The position numbers and the translations under genes are program-made. The notes under the pieces are model-generated. The model ran no database searches. It saw only the letters and a program-made list of their open reading frames with translations, and was not told the DNA's origin. From Granulicella arctica (GTDB lineage: Bacteria > Acidobacteriota > Terriglobia > Terriglobales > Acidobacteriaceae), in assembly GCF_025685605.1 (NCBI RefSeq), contig NZ_JAGTUT010000001.1, forward strand, positions 4,030,001-4,094,000: a DNA stretch of 64,000 nucleotides, written 5' to 3'. Below, piece after piece: positions 7,816 through 17,449 of the stretch; within the stretch, counting starts at the first letter, position 1, and every line of letters starts with the position of its first letter.

Positions 7816-9258
7816 GTGAATACACAGCGCATGGTAATCCTGTCACGCTGGTCGGCGGCGATGGCAGCCCTTGGGGGAATTGTATCTATCTACCATCGCT
7901 GGCTTCACGTCAATCCGACCACGGTGGCGTTGACGCTACTGCTCTTCATCCTGCTTCTGGCGGCGAAATGGGGTCTGCGGTACGCAGTTGGCGTGTCGCT
8001 GGTCGCCACTGTCAGCTACAACTACTTCTTTCTCCCGCCGGTAGGGACATTCACGATCTCGGACCCGCAGAACTGGCTCGCCCTCTTCGCCTTCCTTGTG
8101 ACGGCAGTGACCGCAAGCCGCCTGTCCGCGCGAATTCGTGAGGAAGAACATGAAGCGCAGGTGAGGCGTCGAGAGGTCGAGATCCTCTTCCATCTCAGCC
8201 GCGAACTGCTGCAGACCGACAAGGTCACCGAGCTGATCAACTCCGTGCCCAGCTCCATTGCGCTGGTCTCAGACGCTTCCGGCGTCCTGCTCTACCTCAG
8301 CGATGGAGACCGCCTGTACCGTGCGGGCGACGTCGGCCCGCGCATCGAGCTTCCGATGTTGCAGGAGCTGATGTTGATCTCGGTTCCGCGGAAGCTCGAC
8401 GAAGGACGCGCCGTGGCGGTCTCTTTGCGCGCAGGAGTCAAGCCGCGAGGCGTGCTGATCGTGGCTGGCCTCTCCCTCTCCGACGGAACGCTCGATGCGC
8501 TCGCAGGTCTGGTGTCCATCGCAATCGACCGCGCTCAGGCGCTCGAAGATGTGACACGCGTCGAGGCCGCGAAGGAGAACGAGCGGCTGCGCAACGTCAT
8601 GCTCGACTCGATCACCCATGAATTACGCACCCCCCTGGGCTCCATCAAGACCGCGATCACGACGCTGTTGTCCTCCGATGTCAACGCGGAGGATCGGCAG
8701 AAGCTGCTGCTAAGTGTCGACGAGGAAAGTGGTCGGCTGAACCATCTCGTGGCGCAATCGGTAGAGATGACGCAACTGGACAGCCGCGAGATCCAGATGC
8801 AGTTCGTGCCATCAACCATGGAGCAGCTCATCGCAACCACTCTAGCGCCACACGACGGAACGACACTGCACCAGCGGGTCCGTGTGGATCTTCCGAAAGA
8901 CCTGCCGAAGGTCCTCGCCGACCCTGCATGGATCGCGAAGGTGCTCCAAAACCTGCTCGACAACGCCTGTAAATTCTCTGCTGCCGCAACGCCCATTACC
9001 CTCAGTGCGGAGGCGCGGGAGGGCGTCGTCGCCATAAGCGTAGCGGACAGCGGAATCGGCATCGACTCGCAGGATCAGGCCATGATCTTCGACAAGTTCT
9101 ACCGCGCCCAATCCCCCAGCCAGCGTGTACCCGGCACAGGGATGGGCCTGTCGATCTGCCGCGCAATTGTTGAGTCCCATGGCGGATCGATCAGCGTGGT
9201 CAGTCAGCCCGGACGCGGCTCAGTCTTCACCTTCACGCTGCCGCTGTCACCTGCCTGA
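7816..9258 (+). CDS. DUF4118 histidine kinase (KdpD C-terminal half)
   Basis: A 480-residue membrane sensor kinase that matches KdpD from the DUF4118 domain to the end. Four hydrophobic segments lie at about 10-30, 35-52, 56-75 and 86-102. A GAF-like region covers about 125-240. The HisKA box is SITHELRTPLGS with phospho-acceptor H268, the N-box is NLLDNACKF at 379-387, and the G-boxes are DSGIGI and GTGMGLSIC. Start: the GTG at 7816 has a TAGAAT box 7 bases upstream and no ribosome site, so a leaderless start is likely; ATG at 7831 is the alternative. The stop overlaps the convergent PIG-L gene by 12 bases. The partner response regulator is not adjacent. Confidence 0.85.
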   Translation: MNTQRMVILSRWSAAMAALGGIVSIYHRWLHVNPTTVALTLLLFILLLAAKWGLRYAVGVSLVATVSYNYFFLPPVGTFTISDPQNWLALFAFLVTAVTASRLSARIREEEHEAQVRRREVEILFHLSRELLQTDKVTELINSVPSSIALVSDASGVLLYLSDGDRLYRAGDVGPRIELPMLQELMLISVPRKLDEGRAVAVSLRAGVKPRGVLIVAGLSLSDGTLDALAGLVSIAIDRAQALEDVTRVEAAKENERLRNVMLDSITHELRTPLGSIKTAITTLLSSDVNAEDRQKLLLSVDEESGRLNHLVAQSVEMTQLDSREIQMQFVPSTMEQLIATTLAPHDGTTLHQRVRVDLPKDLPKVLADPAWIAKVLQNLLDNACKFSAAATPITLSAEAREGVVAISVADSGIGIDSQDQAMIFDKFYRAQSPSQRVPGTGMGLSICRAIVESHGGSISVVSQPGRGSVFTFTLPLSPA

Positions 9259-12036
9259 GGCCGCCGGATTCTTGCCGAGGCTAAGCATGTTGGCAAAGAG
9301 GCGATAGGCCCCGGGAACACCTTCAGGAAGCTGACGGTAAAGCGCATACGCAACGTAGATGTACGCGCCCTTACCGGTCCGCGCGTACAACAGGCCCCCT
9401 TCCTGCGGCGCCTGTTCGGGGTCGTGCGTCTCCGTCAAAGGAAGGTAGTGCGAGTCCCAGCTGGCGGCAAACCCATGGCCGCGCTCAGCCACCCAATGGT
9501 CGAAGTCCGCAGAGGTGATGTGGTTCGGCCACGCAAGCAGGGGATTATCCGGGTGAAGCAAGGTAACCGGCTGTGCCTCTTCCACAACGTTGTGGGCCGA
9601 GTCGCCCGGCACAGTGATCGGGAATGGAGCCTCGGCATCTCCATAGTGTGCCGTCATGTATTGAACGATCACCACGCCGCCCTCACGCGCATACTCCAGC
9701 AGAGGCTTTGAGCCTGCACCTTCGAGATAGGATTGCGCAGCATAAGCCCTTACTCCCAGCACGATGGCGTCGTACTGCTTCAGCTTCTCAGGAGTAACAT
9801 CTTTCGCGCTAAGGATCGCAGGAGTGATGCCCAGGTACGGTAGATACATCGAGACCATGTCTCCCGTGCCCGGCAGATAAGCAATCTTCAAGCCCGGTGC
9901 AGTCTTCACATCGACAGCAGTCGCACGATAGGCGGCTGCCGTGTAGTCATTGGTCAACGTAAGGCCCCGATAGCCTACGGACCGGTACCCTTCGGCATAG
10001 TCGTGATGGTCCTGCGTCACCACGGCGATGAAGGTGGAGCGCTGCTTCGTGAGCCTGGCCGCATCAATCGTGAATGAGGCCGCCAGTGGCAGGGCAGTCC
10101 GCGTCGATGGCAGCTCCTTGGTTTCGATAGCCTCCCCGCGACCCTTCGCCCCGTTCTGCAGAAATAACGTGACCTTGTTCGCAGAAGCTGAAAACGGCGT
10201 ACTGTCCATCAGCGCTTTCACCTCAAACGTCTTCTCGCCGCGGGGAATGATGCCGATCGTCGGCGACACAGAGACGGAAGCCGGAGGCACGGCTAACGCC
10301 GCCTGGACCGGCGCTGACGAACCTGGGCTAGCGACAACCGCCTTCATCTCGAGGCGCGTGCCCTCATCTTCAAAATATTGCGAAACAATAAGCGGCGGAG
10401 GTGTCGCAGGCGCATTGCGAAGCTTCCAATCGGACAGATCATAGAAGGGCTGCTCGATATTCGGGCGTGAGAAATAGGGCCGCGTAGCCGGAAATCCTGA
10501 CAACGCCTTAATCTCCCGCTGCAAAAGCAGTTCGGGGTGAGAGGAGAGTGGAGGCTCATGTGTCGCAGGACTGTTCTCGGACAACACAACAAGCCCTTGG
10601 TCGCCTCGGTTCGAGAGCTTCATCGCGATTCGAGCCGAAGTCGACGTGGTCAGCAAGGGACTACTCGCCTGCTCCAACGTCGCCGTCATCGAAACGCCAT
10701 GCGCCAGCAGCAGAGCGTCGTTCACCTGCACTCGCTTGATCCGCAGCTCATGAAGAAGATTGTGCCGCTGCCCTTCAGGTATGCCAGAAGCCTTGGAGTA
10801 AGCCAGCACGATCGTGTCAATCGCCTTCAGCGCCCGCCGCAGTGCCGGAATCGTAGCCTCCGGATGCTCTGCGGCGAAGGTCTTCTGTGCCTCAGCCAAT
10901 TGCGTATCAATTTTAGTAAGCTCCTCGCGAAGCGAAGCAGGAGCACTCGGTGCCAGAGTCGCAATACCCGGCAGTGTCGTATCAACGCCGTCAAACAGCG
11001 ATTGCTCGTTGACAGCATGGCCTCCGCCCTTGCCGACGCGGCTGCCCATCAACGTATAACCAGCGTCAAACGCTCCCGCAGGAGCAAGGCGCACACCGTT
11101 CCCGATCTGCGTCTTCTGCAGGGCGAGTCCCTTCCGGGCAAACTGCACATAGCTGTCTCCATCCATGCCGAGAGCAGTCGACTTCTCTCCCTCGTGAACC
11201 TCGACGGTCGCAACCGGCTCCGCAGTCGTGTCCACGCCAGTGACGTAGTTGTGGAAGCGAGTCGGGATCGTCTTACCGGTCGCATAGTCGAACATGCCGT
11301 CAGGCGTGACGCGGGAGAAGGGAACCCGGGCATACACCTTCAGTGGAGCCCACGGTAGCAGCCCCTCGGCGATCATCTCGGGAAAGACCTTCGGATCGGC
11401 AGCAGCATTAAAAACCTCCTGGCAGATCTCCCCGGATACCTGGTGATGGCCGTGACCATCCGTAGGGCCGCCGACAAACACGCTGGCAAGCACAAGCGGT
11501 CGGTAGAGCCGGACGGCCCGCACCGCGTCGTAGAGCACACGATCGTGCGTCCACTTGGCCAGCGTCTCTTCCTTCGTCTTCGAAAAACCAAAATCGACCT
11601 CAGTCCCGAACATCTGGTCAACGCCAAAGTAGCGATCGGCAGCCAGCAACTCCTGCGTCCGAATCAGCCCGAGCGCGTCATCGAAGTCCGCCGACATCAG
11701 GTTCTGTCCGCCCTCGCCGCGCGTCAGCGTCAGCATCGCCACTCGCGCACCCTGGCCACGGGATTCGTACGTAAGCAGACCGCCATCCTCATCGTCGGGG
11801 TGGGCAACGATCAGCATCATGCTGGCGCGGGTCCGAAGTTTCAACAGCAGTTGCTGCAGCGCGGGCGCACCATGATTGATCGGCAGCGTATCCGCAAGCG
11901 ACGGAGCCGCGACGCGTTCTCCTGCAAGATTGGCCGGATCGTTCAGCGTCTGTGCGGCGCTACCAAGGGGTGCAAGCAGGAGAACCACAGCGAAGATGCA
12001 CGGCGACGGAGCCCAGCGAAAACGGAAATTTGCCAT
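9247..12036 (-). CDS. exported large PIG-L family deacetylase with C-terminal amidotransferase-like domain
   Basis: A 929-residue exported protein with a signal peptide (residues about 1-29). The PIG-L/LmbE zinc deacetylase domain carries AHPDDED at 78-84 and a second metal motif, GHGHHQ, near 200. A long beta-rich middle region of unknown fold follows. Residues about 690-920 (KIAYLPGTGD, YDAIVLGVRAY, GGVVIVQYM) resemble a ThuA/type-1 glutamine-amidotransferase-like fold. Such enzymes remove acetyl from N-acetyl sugars or related amides; the substrate here is unknown. It is divergent from the APC permease with a 47-bp spacer. The family assignment of the N-terminus is firm and that of the C-terminus tentative. 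Confidence 0.85.
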   Translation of the reverse strand: MANFRFRWAPSPCIFAVVLLLAPLGSAAQTLNDPANLAGERVAAPSLADTLPINHGAPALQQLLLKLRTRASMMLIVAHPDDEDGGLLTYESRGQGARVAMLTLTRGEGGQNLMSADFDDALGLIRTQELLAADRYFGVDQMFGTEVDFGFSKTKEETLAKWTHDRVLYDAVRAVRLYRPLVLASVFVGGPTDGHGHHQVSGEICQEVFNAAADPKVFPEMIAEGLLPWAPLKVYARVPFSRVTPDGMFDYATGKTIPTRFHNYVTGVDTTAEPVATVEVHEGEKSTALGMDGDSYVQFARKGLALQKTQIGNGVRLAPAGAFDAGYTLMGSRVGKGGGHAVNEQSLFDGVDTTLPGIATLAPSAPASLREELTKIDTQLAEAQKTFAAEHPEATIPALRRALKAIDTIVLAYSKASGIPEGQRHNLLHELRIKRVQVNDALLLAHGVSMTATLEQASSPLLTTSTSARIAMKLSNRGDQGLVVLSENSPATHEPPLSSHPELLLQREIKALSGFPATRPYFSRPNIEQPFYDLSDWKLRNAPATPPPLIVSQYFEDEGTRLEMKAVVASPGSSAPVQAALAVPPASVSVSPTIGIIPRGEKTFEVKALMDSTPFSASANKVTLFLQNGAKGRGEAIETKELPSTRTALPLAASFTIDAARLTKQRSTFIAVVTQDHHDYAEGYRSVGYRGLTLTNDYTAAAYRATAVDVKTAPGLKIAYLPGTGDMVSMYLPYLGITPAILSAKDVTPEKLKQYDAIVLGVRAYAAQSYLEGAGSKPLLEYAREGGVVIVQYMTAHYGDAEAPFPITVPGDSAHNVVEEAQPVTLLHPDNPLLAWPNHITSADFDHWVAERGHGFAASWDSHYLPLTETHDPEQAPQEGGLLYARTGKGAYIYVAYALYRQLPEGVPGAYRLFANMLSLGKNPAASGR

Positions 12037-12083
12037 TTCAGTTAATCTCTCACATCAGCCGCTACACTCAACCCATCGCCTCT

Positions 12084-13526
12084 GTGGACTCCAACTCGCC
12101 GACTCTCTCGCGCACCCTGACCCTCCGTGGCGCCGTAGCCCTCAACATGCTCGACATGATCGGCGTCGGCCCCTTCATCACCCTGCCGCTCATCCTCGCA
12201 GCCATGGGCGGCCCCCAGGCCATGCTGGGCTGGATCTTCGGAGCGCTGCTGGCGCTCTGCGACGGTCTCGTCTGGGCAGAACTCGGAGCCGCCATGCCCC
12301 ACGCCGGTGGCTCCTACGAGTTCCTCCGGCGAATCTACCCCGGCGGCACCGGAAAATTTCTCGCCTTCCTCTTCATCTTCCAACTCACCTTCAGCGCACC
12401 CCTCTCCGTAGCCTCCGGCTGCATCGGCCTGAGCCAATACGCGACCTACCTCTTCCCGTCGCTCGCGGCTCACACCGTCACCCACAGCCTGCAGCTTGCG
12501 GGATACAGCGCCGCGATCTCCGTCGGCCCAGCCACACTCGTGGCCATCGTGACCGTGCTGCTGGCGGTCTTTCTCCTCTACCGAAAGCTGGCAGGCATCC
12601 AGCGCCTCTCCCTCCTGATGAGCGGGATCGTCCTCCTGACCATTGCATGGATTCTCGTCGCAGGTCTGACCCACGCCCACTGGCATCAGGCATTTACCTT
12701 TCCAGCCGGAGCGTTCACACTCAGCCCAGCCTTCTTCACCGGTCTCGGCTCGGCCATGCTCATCGCCACCTACGACTACTGGGGCTACTACAACGTCACA
12801 TTCCTGGGCGGAGAGGTAAAAGACCCGGCCCGCACCATCCCCCGCGCCATCCTGATCTCGATCGTCTGCGTCGCCGGTATCTACCTGCTGATGAACGTGA
12901 CGATCCTCGCCGTCCTGCCCTGGCAGCCGCTGCTCGGCGTACAGAATCTCGACGCTCGCCGAGCCATCATCTCCCTCTTCATGGAGACAGCCTACGGACC
13001 GCACCTCGGCCCCGCACTCGGAAAACTGGCAGCCGTGCTGGTGATGCTGACCGCCTTCGCAAGCGTCTTCTCCCTGCTGCTTGGCTACTCCCGAATCCCC
13101 TATGCGGCGGCCCGCGATGGCAACTACTTCCGCCCGTTTGGCCGGCTTCATCCCACCAAGCATTTCCCGCATGTCTCCCTGCTCACCCTGGGCGCTGCAG
13201 CCATCGTCTTCTGCTTTTTCTCGCTCAAAGACGTCATCGCCGCGCTGGTCGTTCTCCGCATCCTGCTTCAATTCTTGATGCAGCACGTCGGCGTGCTCTA
13301 TCTCCGCCGCAGTCAGCCCGATCTAAAGCGGCCGTTTCGGCTCTGGCTCTACCCGCTGCCACCATTGGCCGCCCTCGCAGGATTCCTGTTTATCCTCATC
13401 TCACGCCCTAACTTCGAGCGCGAACTCCTCTTTGCGGCGTTTTTGATGCTGGTAGGAACTTTGATCTATTTCCTTCGCAGCAGGCTACGCCGATCCGATT
13501 TGTCCCATCCACGGCATTCTCTGTAA
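12084..13526 (+). CDS. APC-superfamily amino acid/polyamine permease
   Basis: A protein of about 480 residues with roughly 12 hydrophobic segments. Helix 1 carries the APC substrate-binding glycine run in NMLDMIGVGPFITLPL. WAELGAAMPHAGGSYEFLRR and the GGEVKDPARTIPRAI loop are both classic for APC permeases. It would import an amino acid or polyamine by H+ coupling; specificity cannot be read. GTG at 12084 is the best start since it is the last start before helix 1. A TACACT hexamer at 12063-12068 may be its -10 box. The reading frame is open well upstream, but that part is antisense to the PIG-L gene. Confidence 0.85.
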   Translation: MDSNSPTLSRTLTLRGAVALNMLDMIGVGPFITLPLILAAMGGPQAMLGWIFGALLALCDGLVWAELGAAMPHAGGSYEFLRRIYPGGTGKFLAFLFIFQLTFSAPLSVASGCIGLSQYATYLFPSLAAHTVTHSLQLAGYSAAISVGPATLVAIVTVLLAVFLLYRKLAGIQRLSLLMSGIVLLTIAWILVAGLTHAHWHQAFTFPAGAFTLSPAFFTGLGSAMLIATYDYWGYYNVTFLGGEVKDPARTIPRAILISIVCVAGIYLLMNVTILAVLPWQPLLGVQNLDARRAIISLFMETAYGPHLGPALGKLAAVLVMLTAFASVFSLLLGYSRIPYAAARDGNYFRPFGRLHPTKHFPHVSLLTLGAAAIVFCFFSLKDVIAALVVLRILLQFLMQHVGVLYLRRSQPDLKRPFRLWLYPLPPLAALAGFLFILISRPNFERELLFAAFLMLVGTLIYFLRSRLRRSDLSHPRHSL

Positions 13527-13591
13527 CGTCTAAGTAACTAGTGGCGTCCTATGTTGCGAGACGGTCCAACGTCGCCGAAAGAAGGAAGTAC

Positions 13592-14542
13592 ATGCTCATT
13601 CGCAAATCCGAAGCTATCCGTTCGTCCGAGATCACACCGGAGACCGCCTTCTACGATCGCCGCAGGTTCATGACAGGCGCGGCGGCCCTTGGCGCAGGAG
13701 CCATCGCAACCGGTGTCTTCAACCCGGCCCACGCCTTCGCGCAGGATAAGCTGACCACCGTCGACAGCAAGTACACCGTGACCGAGCAGCAGACTCCCAT
13801 GATCAAGGCCACCCACTACAACAACTTCTACGAATATGGGACGGACAAGACCGACCCGGCGAAGAACGCCCACACCCTCCACACCCGCCCCTGGACCGTC
13901 CAGGTAACAGGCATGGTGAAAAAGCCCCAGACCATCAACATCGACGACCTGATCAACTACCGTCCCCTTGAGTCGCGCGTCTACCGGCATCGTTGCGTCG
14001 AGGCGTGGTCGATGGTCATCCCGTGGGACGGCTACTCCCTGTCCGAGTTCATCAACTTCGTTGAGCCGCTGCCAAGCGCAAAGTATGTCCAGTTCTTCTC
14101 GCTGGTCGACAAGAAGCAGATGCCCGAGCTTCCCGGTGGCTACGACTGGCCCTACTCCGAAGGTCTGCGCATGGATGAGGCCATGAATCCGCTCTGCCTC
14201 CTGACCTTCGGCTGCTACGGCGAGGTGCTGCCCAACCAGAACGGTGCGCCGATCCGCGTAGTCACGCCATGGAAGTACGGCTTCAAGAACGGCAAGTCCA
14301 TCGTGCGCTTCCACTTCACCGACAAGCAGCCCAAGACGACGTGGAGTCAGATCAACTCCAGCGAGTACGGCTTCTACTCCAACGTCAACCCGTCGGTAGA
14401 CCACCCTCGCTGGTCGCAGGCCCACGAGCGCCGCATCGACGCCAGCCCGTTCCCGCACTCCGTAGCCACCATGCCCTTCAACGGCTATGCGGATCAGGTG
14501 GCAAGCCTCTACACCGGCATGGACCTCCGCAGGAACTTCTAA
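13592..14542 (+). CDS. msrP: methionine sulfoxide reductase catalytic subunit MsrP (YedY)
   Basis: A 316-residue periplasmic molybdopterin enzyme that reduces oxidised methionine in envelope proteins. The Tat signal YDRRRFMTG is at about 21-29, with export as a folded protein expected. The Mo-coordinating cysteine lies in YRHRCVEAW (C135), as in YedY. Later motifs such as GYDWPYSEGLRMDEAM and GAPIRVVTPWKYGFK are family hallmarks. GAAGGAAG lies 3 bases before the ATG at 13592; an ATG-less upstream extension was rejected because the Tat motif would be too far in. It is followed by its membrane partner, msrQ. Confidence 0.95.
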   Translation: MLIRKSEAIRSSEITPETAFYDRRRFMTGAAALGAGAIATGVFNPAHAFAQDKLTTVDSKYTVTEQQTPMIKATHYNNFYEYGTDKTDPAKNAHTLHTRPWTVQVTGMVKKPQTINIDDLINYRPLESRVYRHRCVEAWSMVIPWDGYSLSEFINFVEPLPSAKYVQFFSLVDKKQMPELPGGYDWPYSEGLRMDEAMNPLCLLTFGCYGEVLPNQNGAPIRVVTPWKYGFKNGKSIVRFHFTDKQPKTTWSQINSSEYGFYSNVNPSVDHPRWSQAHERRIDASPFPHSVATMPFNGYADQVASLYTGMDLRRNF

Positions 14543-14551
14543 GACCCGCGT

Positions 14552-14574
14552 CTCTCTGCTCTTGTCGCAGAGAG
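14552..14574. terminator. hairpin between msrP and msrQ
   Basis: CTCTCTGC and its exact complement GCAGAGAG are separated by a 7-base loop, 10 bases after msrP. There is no T-run, so it may attenuate or stabilise the transcript rather than fully terminate it. Confidence 0.4.
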
Positions 14575-14582
14575 GCCCACGC

Positions 14583-14588
14583 TACACT
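14583..14588 (+). promoter_or_regulatory. TACACT -10-like box before msrQ
   Basis: The hexamer ends 8 bases before the msrQ ATG, with no Shine-Dalgarno between. This is compatible with a separate leaderless transcript. Confidence 0.3.
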
Positions 14589-14596
14589 GAGCTTCC

Positions 14597-15307
14597 ATGC
14601 CCACTCGCCTCATCCCCTACGTCAAGGTCCTCGTCCACCTGCTCTGCCTGACGCCGCTGGCGCTCCTCCTGCTGCGCTTCAAGCATGACGACCTCGGCGC
14701 CGACCCGGTCCAGACGATCACCCATTTCACAGGCAACTGGGCGCTCTACCTCCTGCTGATCTCGCTCGCTGTAACGCCCGTCCGCAGGCTGCACACGAAG
14801 CTCTCGAACCTGATCCGCTTTCGCCGCATGCTTGGCCTGTATGCGTTCTTCTACGCAACGCTGCACCTCGCTACCTACGTCTTCCTCTTCTCGGGATACG
14901 ATCTCCCCACAGCGCTCGCCGGACTCAAGGCCGGCCATCCCGGCGAACTGGTCACCCAGTTCAAGCTCGTCTGGCCGACCATGTGGGACGACATCCTCAA
15001 GCGACGCTTCGTCCAGATCGGCTTCGCAGCGTGGGTCATCCTGCTCGCCCTCGCCATAACCTCCCCACAGTTCATGCTCCGCGCCATGGGCGGCAAAAAC
15101 TGGCAGCGCCTCCACCGGCTCGTCTACATCGCTGCGATCTTTGCCGTCATCCACTTCTGGTGGCTCGTCAAGGCAGGCGTTCGCGAGCCATGGAAAGACA
15201 CGCTCGCACTCGCACTGCTGTTCCTGGCGAGGCTCGTCTACATCGCCATCAAACGACGTTCCAAAGCTCAAGCTACGAAGGTTGGAACGACAACGCAGCC
15301 TGCATAG
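14597..15307 (+). CDS. msrQ: MsrQ haem-binding membrane subunit (YedZ)
   Basis: A 236-residue integral membrane protein of the ferric-reductase-like transmembrane family, which passes electrons from the quinone pool or a flavin reductase to MsrP. Six hydrophobic segments are visible. Conserved histidines that fit haem ligation occur in ATLHLATYV and RLHRLVYIAAIFAVIHFWW. VRRLHTKLSNLIRFRRMLGL after the second segment is typical of YedZ. It lies 54 bases downstream of msrP behind a hairpin, and lacks a clear Shine-Dalgarno, so it may have its own start of transcription. Confidence 0.92.
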   Translation: MPTRLIPYVKVLVHLLCLTPLALLLLRFKHDDLGADPVQTITHFTGNWALYLLLISLAVTPVRRLHTKLSNLIRFRRMLGLYAFFYATLHLATYVFLFSGYDLPTALAGLKAGHPGELVTQFKLVWPTMWDDILKRRFVQIGFAAWVILLALAITSPQFMLRAMGGKNWQRLHRLVYIAAIFAVIHFWWLVKAGVREPWKDTLALALLFLARLVYIAIKRRSKAQATKVGTTTQPA

Positions 15308-15398
15308 TCCCTCTTGCGAGCGAGTATGCTTGAGCTAAGCCGGTTATACGGTCGCAACTTTCCAGACGTACCCTCGTTTATCTGGACTAGAGGCACTT

Positions 15399-17423
15399 AT
15401 GCGTACGCTTGCTCTCGTCTTCGCTGTCACGCTGGCCCTCCCCCTCTCCGCGCAGACTGTTCCGACCCATGCGAAGAGCAAGCTGAAGCTGCCTGTCCCG
15501 GCAAAAAACGCTCCGTTAGTGCCCCTCACCGACCGAGAGCGCACCGTACAGATGCTCAACCGCTTCAGCTTCGGCGCACGACCGGGCGAACTCGAGCGTG
15601 TCCAGGCGATGGGCGTTGATAACTGGTTCGAGCAACAACTTAGTCCCGGAGCCATCACCGATCCCGCCTCCGACAAACGGCTCAACGACTTTCCCACCCT
15701 CCGCATGTCCGCCGAGCAGATCCTGACCACCTTCCCCGACCGCGGCTACATCGAGCAGGTCGTCCAGGGCAAGCGGCCTATGCCCACCGACCCCCTCCTC
15801 GCGGCCATGTACGAGGTACAGGTCTACAAATACAACCAGCAGCAGGTCGCCAAAAAGCAACAGGCCACAGCCCCGGTTCCCGAGCCATCGGACGCCGAAA
15901 AAGCGAAGCAGAAGGCTGACGGCCAGGCAATCGCCGCGCGCATCGCCGGCGAACTGTTCGCCCTCCCGAAGGCGCAGCGGATGGTCGCGCTGACGAAGAT
16001 GCCGGTCGACGACCGCATCGCCTTCACCACCTACGTCGGCGGCGACCAGAAGAACCTCCTCCTCGCCGAATTCACGCCTCGCGAACGCGAGATCTTCCTG
16101 GGCATGGCTGCCAACGTCAACGCCGCAGGGCAAGCCGCGCAGGAGCTCGCCCAGGCCAAATTCGTTCGTGCCATCCTGAGCGAGCGACAGCTGCTCGAGG
16201 TCATGACCGACTTCTGGTTCAACCACTTCAACGTCTTCATCGGCAAGGATTCGGACCAGTGGTACACCACGTCCTACGAGCGGGACGTCATCCGCAAGAA
16301 CGCCCTCGGCAAGTTCCGCGACCTTCTGCTGGCGACGGCGACCAGTCCCGCGATGATGGTCTACCTCGACAACTACCAGTCCATCGGCCCAAACTCCCTC
16401 GCCAACGGAGTTGACCCGGCAAAGCCCAACGCCAGGAAGGGAAACAAGGGCCTCAACGAGAACTACGGCCGCGAGGTCATGGAGCTCCACACCGTGGGCG
16501 TGGCAGGCGGCTACACCCAGGCCGACGTCACCGCTCTCGCGTCGATCCTTACCGGCTGGGGAGTAGACCGCGCCAACCAGGGCGGTCCGTTCCTCTTCGA
16601 TCCAAAGCGGCATGAGCCCGGCGCGAAGGTCTGGTACGGCACCACCATCCCCGACACCGCTCCGCAGGATGGCATGAAGCAGGGAATCGCCGCGCTGAGT
16701 GCGCTCGCCGCCAGGCCGCAGACCGCCCACTTCATCAGCAATCTCATCGCCCAGCGTTTTGTGGCGGACGAACCCCCGCCAGCCCTCGTCGACCGCATGA
16801 CGGCGACCTTCCTCTCCTCCGACGGCGACATCAAGGCGGTGCTGCGAACGCTCGTGCAGTCGCCCGAGTTCAACTCGAAGAAGTACTTCCGCAACAAGGT
16901 AAAGACCCCCATGGAGTTCCTCGCCTCGGCCTTCCGCACCACGGCCACCGAGCCCAGCAACCCGCAGGCGCTCGTCAACACCATCAAGAGCATGGGCATG
17001 CCGCTCTACTACGCCCTGCCGCCGACCGGCTACTACATCACGGCGGATCAGTGGATGAACACCGGCGCGCTCGTCGACCGCCTGAACTTCGCCTACCAGC
17101 TCACGAACAACAAGTTCTACAACCAGAAGTTCGACTCGGCGCATGTCCTGGCGCTCGGCCTGATGTCCCAGCCCGCCGTCGCTGGGGATGCAACGCCACG
17201 GTTCACCAAGGCCCTCGCCACGGCTCCCGCTGCCCCCGAGGGCGGATCGGACGTAGCACTGCGGGTTCTGGAGGCGACCCTGGTTGGTGGCGAGGTCTCC
17301 GCGCAGACCAACCAGCTCATTCACAAGCAGCTCGCCGAACAGGCCCCGAACGCCAACCCAAGCGACACGCTGAACCTGCTCACCGCGCTCGTGATGGGTT
17401 CGCCCGAGTTCCAGCTGCGATAA
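15399..17423 (+). CDS. DUF1800 family exported protein
   Basis: A 674-residue protein with a signal peptide (residues about 1-19). The DUF1800 body is recognised by LNRFSFGARPGELERVQAMG near the start, DFWFNHFNVFIGK in the middle and NYGREVMELHTVG followed by LTGWG. Proteins of this family are abundant in Acidobacteria, Planctomycetes and relatives, and are often paired with a DUF1501 gene. No DUF1501 partner is present here. Biochemical function is unknown. Insertions of low-complexity Lys/Gln/Ala residues (about 145-190) are likely surface linkers. Confidence 0.88.
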   Translation: MRTLALVFAVTLALPLSAQTVPTHAKSKLKLPVPAKNAPLVPLTDRERTVQMLNRFSFGARPGELERVQAMGVDNWFEQQLSPGAITDPASDKRLNDFPTLRMSAEQILTTFPDRGYIEQVVQGKRPMPTDPLLAAMYEVQVYKYNQQQVAKKQQATAPVPEPSDAEKAKQKADGQAIAARIAGELFALPKAQRMVALTKMPVDDRIAFTTYVGGDQKNLLLAEFTPREREIFLGMAANVNAAGQAAQELAQAKFVRAILSERQLLEVMTDFWFNHFNVFIGKDSDQWYTTSYERDVIRKNALGKFRDLLLATATSPAMMVYLDNYQSIGPNSLANGVDPAKPNARKGNKGLNENYGREVMELHTVGVAGGYTQADVTALASILTGWGVDRANQGGPFLFDPKRHEPGAKVWYGTTIPDTAPQDGMKQGIAALSALAARPQTAHFISNLIAQRFVADEPPPALVDRMTATFLSSDGDIKAVLRTLVQSPEFNSKKYFRNKVKTPMEFLASAFRTTATEPSNPQALVNTIKSMGMPLYYALPPTGYYITADQWMNTGALVDRLNFAYQLTNNKFYNQKFDSAHVLALGLMSQPAVAGDATPRFTKALATAPAAPEGGSDVALRVLEATLVGGEVSAQTNQLIHKQLAEQAPNANPSDTLNLLTALVMGSPEFQLR

Positions 17424-17449
17424 GCTAATGGCAGGACGATAAGCTGGCA

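Noticed and set aside
12042..13286. 414-codon minus-strand open frame
   Set aside because: Antisense to the APC permease; Asp/Gly/Glu-rich shadow sequence.
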